The notes under the pieces were generated by a model. The model was not told where the DNA came from. It saw nothing but the letters and a program-made list of their open reading frames with translations, and did not search any database. DNA of 64,000 nucleotides, taken from the NCBI RefSeq assembly GCF_003182255.1, contig NZ_QGTQ01000018.1:59127-123126 (forward strand). Reading direction: 5' to 3'. A program made the position numbers and the translations under genes. Origin of the DNA: Paenibacillus cellulosilyticus. GTDB lineage: Bacteria; Bacillota; Bacilli; Paenibacillales; Paenibacillaceae. Positions 1-7,910 of this stretch are shown here, in pieces (the first letter of the stretch is position 1; each line of letters opens with the position of its first letter).

Positions 1-1206
1 GACACTATGCGCGCTCCAGCCTTTCGCACGAACCGATTGAAGCCATGTTGTCTTAATGAGTCTGCCAAATCTCGCATCCGGCTCATCGACGCCGATATAC
101 GACAGCGATACGCCTTTGCGAGAGAGCCAGCTCATCGCACGGAACATATCCTCATTCGCAGCGCCGGAGACGATAATGATTAAGGTGCCGGGCTCCCAGA
201 TTGGCTCAAGCTTCTGAATCGCGACGAATAGCGGCTGTGTCGCATCCGGCTCAACGACCGTAAGATGGCCCATCATTCGCGAACGCTGCTCGACACCGAT
301 CCGCGGCGGCAATACCGTCGCTCGCTCGCCTGGTGATATGAGTCCCATAGCTGTTTCATGCTTCATGCCCATGTCGATAATCGATGTCGCGACAGAGACG
401 GCCACTTCGAATCGTTCTGGAAAATGGCCGTACGCTTCGGTATCGCGATCAAGAATGACGATCGTACGCGGCAGCGACTCGCGCTCAAACGCTTTCGATT
501 TCCACTCACCGGTCTTCGCAGTCGCATTCCAATGCACACGCGACAGCTTGTCTCCATACAAATATTCGCGAACACCATTGATTTGAGTCGTTTCCTTCGC
601 GGCTCTTGGAGCTGAAGCATGCGAGTGTGGTCCGCGCAGACCACGTCTGAAGCGATACCAGTCCCGCAGCGGTACAGCCTGCGGCATTACGCTGAACGTC
701 GAAACCGTTTCGAAAGAGCCGCTGTGCTCGAATAACCCGAATACGTCTCGCGTCAAGCATTGGGTCGATGCGAATTGATACACGCCCCGCTTGAGCGGCG
801 GCGTCGTATAGCGGACTTCGCCCGAACGCTTCCAGTTCGGAACAAAGGATGTTTCGAATGGGACGGACTGACCATCATGACGCAGCAGCCTGTCCCGTAC
901 AAGCACATAAGGCAGCGGATAAAAGCCAGGGATGCGAATGTGGAGCGAAACGTCTACACTCATCCCGCTGTGCATCATCCCGTCGCTGCCGCTATTTTGC
1001 GCAACCGTCCGAGTCCCTTGCACCAATCGAATGCCCGACCATTGTCCAAGAATGAGATAAATAATAAGTACATTAAGAATAACGAACAGCATCATAGGCG
1101 TTTTGCCGCCTTGAAACATGAAGTACAAAATGTTGAACACGTATATGACCGCGACAAAGGCCCAACGCCAGCGGTTCGACGAGCGATTGCTTCCGCGCAT
1201 CATCAT
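1..1206 (-). CDS. DUF58 domain-containing protein (partial, 3' end beyond window)
   Basis: The reading frame is open from an ATG at 1206 (second ATG at 1203) to the window edge, giving 402 codons without the C-terminus. The N-terminus has two hydrophobic segments (about residues 14-30 and 38-53). The diagnostic DUF58 block, YLYGDKLSRVHWNATAKTG, lies near residues 245-263 and is followed by a vWA-like alternating strand pattern (RTIVILDRD). The start overlaps the stop of the upstream moxR gene as ATGA, so the two are probably translationally coupled. MoxR-DUF58 pairs are a recurrent arrangement, often followed by a transglutaminase-like gene, which would lie outside this window. DUF58 proteins are membrane-anchored and poorly characterised; linking this one to a MoxR chaperone comes from context. 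No frameshift seen. Confidence 0.88.
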   Translation of the reverse strand, partial: MMMRGSNRSSNRWRWAFVAVIYVFNILYFMFQGGKTPMMLFVILNVLIIYLILGQWSGIRLVQGTRTVAQNSGSDGMMHSGMSVDVSLHIRIPGFYPLPYVLVRDRLLRHDGQSVPFETSFVPNWKRSGEVRYTTPPLKRGVYQFASTQCLTRDVFGLFEHSGSFETVSTFSVMPQAVPLRDWYRFRRGLRGPHSHASAPRAAKETTQINGVREYLYGDKLSRVHWNATAKTGEWKSKAFERESLPRTIVILDRDTEAYGHFPERFEVAVSVATSIIDMGMKHETAMGLISPGERATVLPPRIGVEQRSRMMGHLTVVEPDATQPLFVAIQKLEPIWEPGTLIIIVSGAANEDMFRAMSWLSRKGVSLSYIGVDEPDARFGRLIKTTWLQSVRAKGWSAHSV

Positions 1207-2159
1207 CGCTCCAGACGGACCGGCACCTTCGTCTGTTGGAGGGCGTCCTGTACAATGTCTTCCGTCTTCTGCCCGTTCATGCGTGCTTCAGCGTGAAGAA
1301 TAATCCGGTGCGGAAGCACCGCTTCTGCCATTCGTTTCACATCATCCGGTGTTACAAAAGCGCGTCCACGCAGGAATGCGGAAGCGCGTGCCGCACGCAT
1401 AAGTGATACAGCCGCACGAGGACTTGCACCAATGAGTGATGCACGGTGGCTGCGCGTTGCTCGTACAATCGATACCGCATACTCTGCAACGGCACCGTCC
1501 ACATGGATCTCCGAAACGAGCTGCTGCAATCGAACCAAATCTTCAATGGATGCTACCTGTTCGAGCCGGTCCGAAGGATGGGTACTGTCGGTAGCCATTA
1601 TCATCCGGTGCTCATCGGCAGCTGAAGGATAACCAAGCGACAGCTTCATCATGAAGCGGTCAAGCTGCGCCTCTGGCAGCACGTAGGTACCCTCGAATTC
1701 AATTGGGTTCTGCGTCGCAATAAGCAGGAAAGGACGCGGCAGCTCGTAAGTCTCGCCATCCACCGTCACATGTCCTTCCTCCATCGCCTCAAGCAGCGCG
1801 GATTGTGTCTTCGTCGTCGCGCGGTTGATTTCGTCCGCGAGCAGCAAATGACACATAATTGGACCTGCCCGGAACAAGAATGTCTCCTGCTTCGGATGAT
1901 AAATCGAAACGCCCGTTATATCGGTAGGAAGCAAATCCGGATTGCATTGAATACGGCGGAATTGGCCGCCGATCGACTTCGCAAGCGCTTTCACAAGCTG
2001 CGTTTTGCCAGTGCCAGGAACGTCTTCCAACAAAATATGTCCACCCGAAAGCACAGCTGTCAGCATACGCTCAATTTCGTCTTGCTTGCCCAGGATACAG
2101 CTCTCTAAATTAGCACGAATTGCAGAGCACAATTGCAAATCTGACTGGCGCAGTTCCAT
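1203..2159 (-). CDS. MoxR family AAA+ ATPase
   Basis: A 318-residue AAA+ ATPase of the MoxR group, presumed to use ATP hydrolysis to assemble or mature partner proteins. Walker A is GTGKT inside EDVPGTGKTQLVKALA (about residues 44-50), Walker B is LLLADEINR, and the sensor region reads IATQNPIEFEGTYVLPEAQLDRF, typical of MoxR. I chose the ATG at 2159 because GGGAGG lies 9 bases upstream; a 19-residue upstream extension in the same frame has no ribosome-binding site. Its stop overlaps the start of the DUF58 gene, supporting an operon. The upstream gap to spoVAE holds a terminator for the spoVA genes, so moxR should have its own promoter near 2160-2260. Confidence 0.93.
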   Translation of the reverse strand: MELRQSDLQLCSAIRANLESCILGKQDEIERMLTAVLSGGHILLEDVPGTGKTQLVKALAKSIGGQFRRIQCNPDLLPTDITGVSIYHPKQETFLFRAGPIMCHLLLADEINRATTKTQSALLEAMEEGHVTVDGETYELPRPFLLIATQNPIEFEGTYVLPEAQLDRFMMKLSLGYPSAADEHRMIMATDSTHPSDRLEQVASIEDLVRLQQLVSEIHVDGAVAEYAVSIVRATRSHRASLIGASPRAAVSLMRAARASAFLRGRAFVTPDDVKRMAEAVLPHRIILHAEARMNGQKTEDIVQDALQQTKVPVRLER

Positions 2160-2268
2160 CGTTACGTTCCTCCCGGTTACAAGTTTGAAGGTTATGTCAA
2201 AAAAAGGAGCATACAATCTTCTCCTATTTTACTAAAAATATTGGTAGGCGTACATCAGCGCACACGCC

Positions 2269-2305
2269 AAAAAAAATTGGAGGATTCCACAGCGGAACCC
2301 TCCAA
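2269..2305 (-). terminator. Rho-independent terminator after spoVAE
   Basis: An inverted repeat (arms near 2277-2288 and 2294-2305; TTGGAGG pairs with CCTCCAA) is followed on the minus strand by eight T residues (2269-2276). It lies 40 bases past the spoVAE stop and ends the spoVA transcript before moxR. Confidence 0.88.
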
Positions 2306-2345
2306 ATGTTTGGTACGTCTAACCCTCAGCATCTGTGTGTTGCGC

Positions 2346-2696
2346 TCAGCCTTTCGGCCGAATAACGACCGATGCGAGGAAGGAGAAAATAATCGCAGCC
2401 GATATACCGGCACTCGTCAGCTTGAAAATCCCCGTGATGACCCCGATCCAGCCATCTTCCTGAAGCGAGGTTAATGCCCCGTGAACAAGGGCGTTGCCGA
2501 AGCTTGTAATCGGCACGGTCGCTCCAGCGCCAGCGAAATCAACGAGCGGATCATACAACCCAATTCCGTCCAGCACAGCACCAGCAACAACCAAGGTAGC
2601 CATCGTATGCGCTGGTGTCAGCTTGAATACGTCAAACATGAGCTGACCGATCACACAGATGGCTCCGCCAACGAGAAATGCCCATAGAAATTGCAT
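2346..2696 (-). CDS. spoVAE: Stage V sporulation protein AE
   Basis: A 116-residue membrane protein of the SpoVAC/SpoVAE family, part of the spore inner-membrane channel that moves Ca-dipicolinic acid during sporulation and germination. It starts MQFLWAFLVGGAICVIGQL and shows four hydrophobic segments with the family block GAGATVPITSFGNALVHGAL, closely resembling the matching block in the SpoVAC two genes upstream. The ATG at 2696 is preceded by AAGGGGG and sits immediately after the spoVAD stop; a longer in-frame reading would overlap spoVAD and has no ribosome site. Expression is expected in the forespore (sigma-G in B. subtilis), but I did not identify that promoter. Confidence 0.93.
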   Translation of the reverse strand: MQFLWAFLVGGAICVIGQLMFDVFKLTPAHTMATLVVAGAVLDGIGLYDPLVDFAGAGATVPITSFGNALVHGALTSLQEDGWIGVITGIFKLTSAGISAAIIFSFLASVVIRPKG

Positions 2697-2698
2697 AT

Positions 2699-3712
2699 TT
2701 AGACCCCCTTGGCGGCAATCGATACCGCATGTGCGATACAAGGAATCGATTCCCCTTGCTGGAATGACAGCGGCGAGAGCAATGCGCCTGTAGCAGCGAC
2801 GAGAATTCGTTTCATCTCACGGTGTTTCAGTTTCTTCAGCAAATGACCGTAAGTGACGACGGCAGAGCAGCCGCACCCACTGCCACCGGCTTGTACCTTC
2901 TGTTTGCTAATGTCAAAGACCATCAAGCCGCAGTCGTTAAAAACCGTATCGTTCATCGGTACGCCATCGCGCAGCAGCAGCTCCTTGGCAATCGGATGCC
3001 CGACAGAGGCTAGATCACCCGTCACAATCAGATCATAGTCAGATGGCGAACGGCCTGTATCATTAAAATGTGCCGTGAGCGTATCGACAGCAGCTGGCGC
3101 CATCGCAGCTCCCATGTTGAATGGGTCGGTGATGCCAAGGTCCATTACTTTGCCAATTGTCGCACATTCGACGATCGGACCATCACCAGTTGCAGCCAGT
3201 ACCGCAGCACCTGCTCCTGTAACGGTGTACTGGGCAGTCGGCGGCTTCTGGGAGCCGTACTCCGTCGGATAACGGAACTGCTTCTCCGCCGTGCAGTTAT
3301 GGCTGACTGTACCTGCCATCGCATGCTGAGCATTACCGGAATCGATTAATTGAGCAGCCAGTGCGAGGGTTTCCATAGACGTCGAGCAGGCGCCGAACAT
3401 TCCGATGTAAGGTGCTCCGAGCGAGCGGGCAGCGAAGCTGTTGCTGATGATTTGGTTCATGAGGTCGCCGCCGATATAGAACTGAATATCGTCCTTCTGC
3501 AGTCCCGCGTGATGGACAGCGAAGTCCGTCGCCTGCTCAAGCAGCAATCGCTCGGCTTTTTCCCAACTTTTCTGCTGCATGTCCAGTTCCGGATGGATGA
3601 GATCGAAGTCCGATGCCAGCGGCCCTTCCCCCTCATCAGGCCCTACAACGGTTGCAGCCCCGATAATGACAGGCTTGTTCTCGAACCACCAGGTCTGCTT
3701 ACCTTTCAACAT
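2699..3712 (-). CDS. spoVAD: Stage V sporulation protein AD
   Basis: A 337-residue soluble protein of the SpoVAD family, which has a thiolase-like fold and binds dipicolinic acid at the cytosolic face of the SpoVA channel. Recognisable stretches are GAATVVGPDEGEGPL near residue 18, a thiolase-like turn FGACSTSMETLALA near residues 106-119, and VFNDCGLMVFDI near the C-terminal third. Length matches the family (about 335-340). GGGAGGG precedes the ATG by about nine bases, and the start lies one base from the spoVAC stop, so translation is probably coupled. It lies between spoVAC and spoVAE, the conserved order for these three genes. Confidence 0.96.
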   Translation of the reverse strand: MLKGKQTWWFENKPVIIGAATVVGPDEGEGPLASDFDLIHPELDMQQKSWEKAERLLLEQATDFAVHHAGLQKDDIQFYIGGDLMNQIISNSFAARSLGAPYIGMFGACSTSMETLALAAQLIDSGNAQHAMAGTVSHNCTAEKQFRYPTEYGSQKPPTAQYTVTGAGAAVLAATGDGPIVECATIGKVMDLGITDPFNMGAAMAPAAVDTLTAHFNDTGRSPSDYDLIVTGDLASVGHPIAKELLLRDGVPMNDTVFNDCGLMVFDISKQKVQAGGSGCGCSAVVTYGHLLKKLKHREMKRILVAATGALLSPLSFQQGESIPCIAHAVSIAAKGV

Positions 3713-3713
3713 A

Positions 3714-4217
3714 TCAGTGATTCCCTCCCGTCCCGAAGATCAAATGCCCGATCCCGACGAAAAAGGCAGCGACTGTTCCGTAGACGATAACAGAGCCGGC
3801 TAGCTTGAACATGTTCGCCCCGACACCAAGCACGAGACCTTCGGCGCGATGCTCAAGCGCAGCGGAGCACATCGAGTTGGCGAACCCGGTTACGGGCACG
3901 GCTGTACCTGCGCCCGCCCATTGGGCGATTTTGTCGTAGACGCCAAGAGAGGTGAGGACGACGGAGATGAAAATTAGCGTTGCGACGGTCGGGTTGCTTG
4001 CCGATTTGGGCTTCATGCCAGCGAGATGGATGTACAGCTGTTGGATGAATTCGCCGAGTAAACAGATCAAGCCGCCAACGACGAATGCTTTGACACAGTT
4101 CTTCAGAATCGATCGTGAAGGCTCGCGCTGCTTGGCAAAAGTCTGGTATTCCTTTGGGGACATGCTCATTTTCTTATAAGGGCGTTCGCCCGCGCTACTC
4201 GTGGACAACGTGGTCAT
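3714..4217 (-). CDS. spoVAC: Stage V sporulation protein AC
   Basis: A 167-residue polytopic membrane protein, the mechanosensitive-channel-like component of the SpoVA dipicolinic acid channel. About 60 polar residues precede four hydrophobic segments (first: VKAFVVGGLICLLGEFIQQL), and the family block GAGTAVPVTGFANSMCSAALEHRAEG is clear (shown here only as landmark near residue 108). The start is uncertain. The ATG at 4217 has AGGGAG directly abutting it, which is too close; an in-frame TTG at 4208 has the same AGGGAG at ideal spacing. A longer reading to 4331 runs into repeat-like DNA and is unlikely. First gene of the spoVACDE unit. Confidence 0.93.
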   Translation of the reverse strand: MTTLSTSSAGERPYKKMSMSPKEYQTFAKQREPSRSILKNCVKAFVVGGLICLLGEFIQQLYIHLAGMKPKSASNPTVATLIFISVVLTSLGVYDKIAQWAGAGTAVPVTGFANSMCSAALEHRAEGLVLGVGANMFKLAGSVIVYGTVAAFFVGIGHLIFGTGGNH

Positions 4218-4271
4218 CTCCCTTGCGCCATAGTTGGATTCATTATTTGTTAAAGTTGGCTCACTTATGTG

Positions 4272-4620
4272 AGCTCCGCGAGTGAATGTTATTCGAGGGG
4301 CGAACAAGGTTAGTGAAATGGAATTTAGCATTGCAGAATGTGAGGGCTTCGACTCCGCAGGTGAATGTTCTTCGATTCGCTGGGAGCTTCGACTCCGCAG
4401 GTGAAAGTTCCTCCGTTCGCTGTTGTATCCAGATTGTTCTGATTATGTAAGATCAGAGTAGGTAACAATCCGGACACAAAGGCGACCGCTTCGCTACTCC
4501 AGAATCTTTCACCTACTACGTCTACGCACATTTGTGCAGCTCAAGATCAATTCACCTGCTGCGTCTGCGCATGCTGCGATGAGGGGCAGTGCACATTCAC
4601 TCGCTCCGCGGGGATTTGGG
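4272..4620. repeat. Cluster of degenerate short repeats upstream of spoVAC
   Basis: Two direct copies of GCTTCGACTCCGCAGGTGAA begin at 4346 and 4386, each continuing into GTTC-TTCG-TTCGCT-like sequence for about 36 bases. A weaker copy (GAGCTCCGCGAGTGAATGTT) starts near 4271, and two more fragments (TTCACCTACTACGTCTACGC near 4508 and TTCACCTGCTGCGTCTGCGC near 4550) share the cacct core. No coding frame covers the patch. The rest of 4218-4745 holds nothing else I can name. Confidence 0.7.
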
Positions 4621-4745
4621 ATCGGATCCGCTTTAGAATTGCGGATCCTCTCTATTTGTAGTTAGTTGGCGTGTGGAAGACGGTCAGCTTTCTAACGAAC
4701 TGGGTGGAGCGTATTGTGGAGGAATGACTAAACCTTACAACAGCG

Positions 4746-4799
4746 CAAAAAGCCTATTAACCTCGAACGACGCAGGATGCGGTTCGAGGTTAATAGGCT
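4746..4799 (-). terminator. Strong hairpin terminator of the 28-residue peptide gene
   Basis: A perfect 18-bp inverted repeat (4751-4768 with 4782-4799) is followed on the minus strand by TTTTTGCG. It begins only 17 bases beyond the stop of the tiny ORF at 4816-4902, which suggests a dedicated short transcript. Confidence 0.85.
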
Positions 4800-4815
4800 G
4801 AAAGGGTGTTGCAGG

Positions 4816-4902
4816 TTAATCGAAGATGGAGACGATAATTAAGAATATGGCCAACAGGACGTATAACACGACCGATATAATCATTAACGTACGTCTGCTC
4901 AT
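4816..4902 (-). CDS. 28-residue single-pass membrane peptide
   Basis: A very short gene, read directly from the sequence. The ATG at 4902 has AAGGAGAG eight bases upstream, near-ideal for this genome, and the frame encodes 28 residues: a basic start (MSRRT), about 20 consecutive hydrophobic residues (LMIISVVLYVLLAIFLIIVS) and a short IFD end. This predicts one transmembrane helix with the N-terminus inside. A perfect terminator hairpin follows. I do not recognise a family: it is not SpoVM, and no toxin or antitoxin partner RNA is obvious. Its position next to the spoVA genes may be coincidence. Function unknown. Confidence 0.68.
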   Translation of the reverse strand: MSRRTLMIISVVLYVLLAIFLIIVSIFD

Positions 4903-5042
4903 GGCGAATGCTCTCCTTCCGCCGCCGTTGGCGGGCCTCTATACATACCAATGTATGCAGGGGAGGCATTTGCGGAAATTGTCCACGTGCAGAAGCGATG
5001 CGATCGCTTCCATGTTGGCCAGACGAGTCTTGCTGTCCGGAG

Positions 5043-5436
5043 CTAGCGGACGAGCATGCTTTTGCCCATAATGTACCAGCCGTCGGTGTCGTCCGGGTAT
5101 CGGCATTCTTGCAGGACATGATAACCCAGTCGCTCGTAGAATTGGATGTTAGACGGCAGCGACAAGCGCACTTCCAGCCAAACCTCGGGCATGTGGCGCT
5201 CTGCAGCGAGCCGCTCCAAGTAGTGAACGATCTGCTTCCCGACGCCTTGGCCTCGAGCGCATCGCCAATACAGCGCCGCCGCGCGGGCTTAGCTTACGGA
5301 TCGTGTCCTCCAGCTCTTCTCGCAGCGCGCCGGATGGCGGATGCAGCACCCCGCGATATTCCTCGAACGCCTCACACATAATCCGATGAACCGCCGCCCA
5401 TTCATCGATTACAGCTTCACGAATTTGAATGCTCAT
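5043..5436 (-). pseudogene. GNAT acetyltransferase pseudogene with internal deletion and frameshift
   Basis: The N-terminal part (MSIQIREAVIDEWAAVHRIM through about residue 53, EDTIRKLSPRGGA) looks like a GNAT-fold start. The same frame then becomes arginine-rich nonsense and stops at 5149. The adjacent frame carries the acetyl-CoA loop RGQGVGKQIVHYLERLAAE, then a normal GNAT C-terminus (NIQFYERLGYHVLQE) ending at a TAG at 5043. The segment that should join them (strands beta2-beta4, roughly 35-45 residues) is missing, so a deletion of non-triplet length, not a single base error, best explains it. The gene has a start with GAAGGAGAG upstream and lies 14 bases after the phosphatase gene, so it was probably its operon partner. 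Confidence 0.78.
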
Positions 5437-5450
5437 GAAACTCTCTCCTT

Positions 5451-5921
5451 CTATAGACTGTTTGGTTGTCTGTGAAGAACGGCCGCTAGAACGTCTGGAA
5501 TCGCAGCTTGAATATAAATAATTAGTCGTTTCATCTGCTCTGGAAAATCAGGCTCGCTTGGCGCTCCAACCTTGACCGGTGTGGACTGACCGCTGTATAA
5601 CTCATTAAACAAAGCAATCTCGTAGTCAAAATGCCGTTTAATATATTCGCGATGCAATTCGCTCATCCCGATTACGCAGGACGGATCACTCCCAAATCGA
5701 GGTGTGAACATCGTTCGTTCAAATTCACTTGTATCGATACCCAGCTCGTTCATTAGATCGAAATGCAAGGTCGAATAGGTCGAAACATCGCTGTTCGCCC
5801 GAATTCCTGCAGAGCAGACCTTTACACCCTCAATTTGGTTCTTACGTATGTAATCTCGCATACAAAACTCCGCAATGACACTTCTCGTGAAGTTGTCCGT
5901 GCACACGAAACAAATGTTCAT
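5451..5921 (-). CDS. Low-molecular-weight protein-tyrosine-phosphatase-like protein
   Basis: A 156-residue cytoplasmic protein with the signature loop of low-molecular-weight phosphotyrosine phosphatases at the N-terminus: CTDNFTRS (Cys7 to Arg13, CX5R), with the preceding strand MNICFV. The C-terminal loop EPDFPEQMKRL (about residues 123-133) supplies the expected general-acid Asp. It may act on phosphotyrosine, phosphoarginine or arsenate; the sequence does not tell which. The middle (FGSDPSCVIGMSELHREYIK) fits the family's conserved segment. GGGGGA precedes the ATG at 5921. The GNAT pseudogene follows closely on the same strand. Confidence 0.82.
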   Translation of the reverse strand: MNICFVCTDNFTRSVIAEFCMRDYIRKNQIEGVKVCSAGIRANSDVSTYSTLHFDLMNELGIDTSEFERTMFTPRFGSDPSCVIGMSELHREYIKRHFDYEIALFNELYSGQSTPVKVGAPSEPDFPEQMKRLIIYIQAAIPDVLAAVLHRQPNSL

Positions 5922-5990
5922 ACCGTATCCCCCACCATTCTATTTCTACTCAATTTACCACATCCCACTTACCAAAATCATCCACTCAAA

Positions 5991-6032
5991 CAAAAAAAAG
6001 AGCAGTACAGAGATCGCTCCCTAAACCGCTCT
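5991..6032 (-). terminator. Rho-independent terminator after hisA
   Basis: On the minus strand, AGAGCGGT pairs with ACTGCTCT (one G-T pair) around an 18-base loop, followed by a run of eight T (5992-5999). It starts 14 bases past the hisA stop. Confidence 0.75.
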
Positions 6033-6045
6033 AGCTCCAACCCCT

Positions 6046-6804
6046 CTATTCCTCGTCACAATAAGCAACAACCTGCTCATACGGCAGCTTGCCGCCGTAA
6101 ATATCGAGTGCGCTGCCGATCGTAATGTCGAGCTTACCGCCAGACAGCTCCTTAAACAATGCCAAATCCTCGAGCGACCGTGCGCCTCCTGCATACGTGC
6201 ATGGAATCGTCACCCATTGCGCGAGCGATGAGACAAGGCTTTGCTGGATACCGCTCTGCTTGCCTTCGACATCCACCGCATGGATCAGGAATTCATCACA
6301 AAACCGCTCAAGGAAACGAATGTTGTCCTCATTCACTTCAAAATCGCTGAACTGCTTCCACTGATTCGTCACGACATACCATTTGCCGTCGCGCTCCTTG
6401 CAGCTGAGGTCAATGACAAGCTTATCCACGCCAACCTCAGCAACAATCGCGTTCAAATTATCCATGTCGAGCTTGCCATCGCGGAAAATATAAGAGGTGA
6501 CGATAACATGCGACGCTCCCTGCTCAAGATAATGCTTCGCATTGCCTGCATGAATGCCGCCGCCGATTTGAAGGCCGCCAGGATACGCATTAAGCGCGCG
6601 AACCGCTTCCTCTTCGTTACCGCCGCCAAGCATAATGACATGGCCGCCAACCAGCTTGTCCTTACGGAACAATTCAGCATAATGAACCGAATCATAGCTG
6701 GATACGAAATTTTCGACGACTGCGCCTTGATCGGTGTTCAGCGTTTCGCCGACGATTTGTTTTACTTTACCCTGGTGCATATCAATACAAGGTCTGAATT
6801 TCAT
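6046..6804 (-). CDS. hisA: ProFAR isomerase, eukaryotic-type HisA
   Basis: A 252-residue TIM-barrel enzyme for histidine biosynthesis, isomerising ProFAR to PRFAR. The N-terminus reads MKFRPCIDMHQGKVKQIVG, the pattern of plant and fungal HisA (yeast HIS6), unlike the usual bacterial form with IPAIDLKDGK. Further landmarks are QIGGGIHAGNAKHYLEQGA, IDLSCKERDGKWYVV and the phosphate-binding TYAGGARS and GSALDIYGG. The ATG at 6804 has GAGGGG seven bases upstream; an upstream GTG (6819) would include that ribosome site and is less likely. It stands alone, away from other his genes, divergent from the DMT transporter and with its own terminator. Function is confident by family; the reason for the stand-alone location is unknown. 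Confidence 0.9.
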   Translation of the reverse strand: MKFRPCIDMHQGKVKQIVGETLNTDQGAVVENFVSSYDSVHYAELFRKDKLVGGHVIMLGGGNEEEAVRALNAYPGGLQIGGGIHAGNAKHYLEQGASHVIVTSYIFRDGKLDMDNLNAIVAEVGVDKLVIDLSCKERDGKWYVVTNQWKQFSDFEVNEDNIRFLERFCDEFLIHAVDVEGKQSGIQQSLVSSLAQWVTIPCTYAGGARSLEDLALFKELSGGKLDITIGSALDIYGGKLPYEQVVAYCDEE

Positions 6805-6962
6805 AATAATTCCCCTCACGAATGTGCTGATTGCTTGAAACTAGCTCCCTATATCCTAACATGTTCACAGCGGATGGTCGACACAACAAGCCTATACAGA
6901 ACGTCAGAATTTCGCTACAATCGGAATCACTCATTTGTTGTTGATCGAACGGAGGCTTCGCC

Positions 6963-7847
6963 ATGAACCAAACCAAATACATAACGATGCTCGTGGGCAC
7001 GACTTTTCTGATGGGAATTGCATTTCCCATTGGCAAAATCGGACTCGACTACGCGCCGCCTTTCCTGCTCATGTCTTTCCGCTATTTGATCGCTGGCGTA
7101 CTTCTAGTACTGATAACGCGTCGCAGACAGCAGCCGCGAGGCAAGCAGTGGCTGCAGGCCGCCGCAATCGGCTTGCTGCAGACGACAGGCGTCATGGGCT
7201 GTGCGTATTTCAGCATGCGTTGGATTACATCGAGCGAGTCCGCCATCTTGACGTTCGTCAATCCGCTGCTCGTCATCGTGCTAGGCACGCTGCTGACAGG
7301 CGCCGTATACAGGCTAAGGCAGTGGGCTGGCGTTGCAGTTGGCTTTCTTGGCGTTGCCGTCACTTTCGGCTTGCATGTCGATTTGTCGCCGGGCACTTTC
7401 ATCTGCCTTGCAGGTGCTGTCTGCTTCGCTTCTGCGACGCTGCTCATCAAGCGCTGGGGAGCCGGCTTTGACATGAATGTGCTGGCTGCTTATCAGATGC
7501 TGAGTGGCGGCATCGTACTGCTGGCGTTAAGCTTTATCGCCGAAAAGCCGGTATTCACTGTCACTTCCACCTCTGTGATTGTCGTGCTGTCACTTGCGCT
7601 TTTTTGTTCCATCGTCCAATTCACCACTTGGTATCATCTGCTCAAACAGGGCGACGCGGCAAAAACAAGCTCTTTCTTGTTCCTCGCCCCACTGTTCGGC
7701 GTCCTCTGCAGCTGGCTAATGCTCGGCGAACAGCTTCATCTGTACACCGCCATCGGCGGCGCCCTAATCTGCACCGGCATCTTCCTCGTAAACCGTGAAG
7801 GCGCCAAAACTACTCACCAACACACAAACCATACGGTTGCTCAATAA
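6963..7847 (+). CDS. DMT superfamily (EamA) transporter
   Basis: A 294-residue inner-membrane protein with about ten hydrophobic segments in two EamA repeats (about residues 6-137 and 148-281). Landmarks are LVGTTFLMGIAFPIGKIG at the start, FRYLIAGVLLVLITRR, and the second repeat ending LFGVLCSWLMLGEQLHLYTAIG, the usual place for the conserved Glu. The family exports amino acids or other metabolites; the substrate cannot be predicted. GGAGG lies seven bases before the ATG. It diverges from hisA across 158 bases that should hold both promoters. Confidence 0.9.
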   Translation: MNQTKYITMLVGTTFLMGIAFPIGKIGLDYAPPFLLMSFRYLIAGVLLVLITRRRQQPRGKQWLQAAAIGLLQTTGVMGCAYFSMRWITSSESAILTFVNPLLVIVLGTLLTGAVYRLRQWAGVAVGFLGVAVTFGLHVDLSPGTFICLAGAVCFASATLLIKRWGAGFDMNVLAAYQMLSGGIVLLALSFIAEKPVFTVTSTSVIVVLSLALFCSIVQFTTWYHLLKQGDAAKTSSFLFLAPLFGVLCSWLMLGEQLHLYTAIGGALICTGIFLVNREGAKTTHQHTNHTVAQ

Positions 7848-7883
7848 TGAAACAAGCGCTGCTTAGCAGCGCTTGTTTCATTT
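7846..7883 (+). terminator. Hairpin terminator of the DMT transporter gene
   Basis: A perfect 17-bp stem (7846-7862 with 7866-7882) around a TTA loop begins inside the stop codon of the transporter gene; only a short T run follows. Confidence 0.8.
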
Positions 7884-7910
7884 CACCTACACATTTTAAC
7901 ACGTACTACC

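Noticed and set aside
4346..4421. CRISPR-like direct repeats
   Set aside because: Only two clear copies, spacer of four bases, and no cas genes; better described as a degenerate repeat patch.
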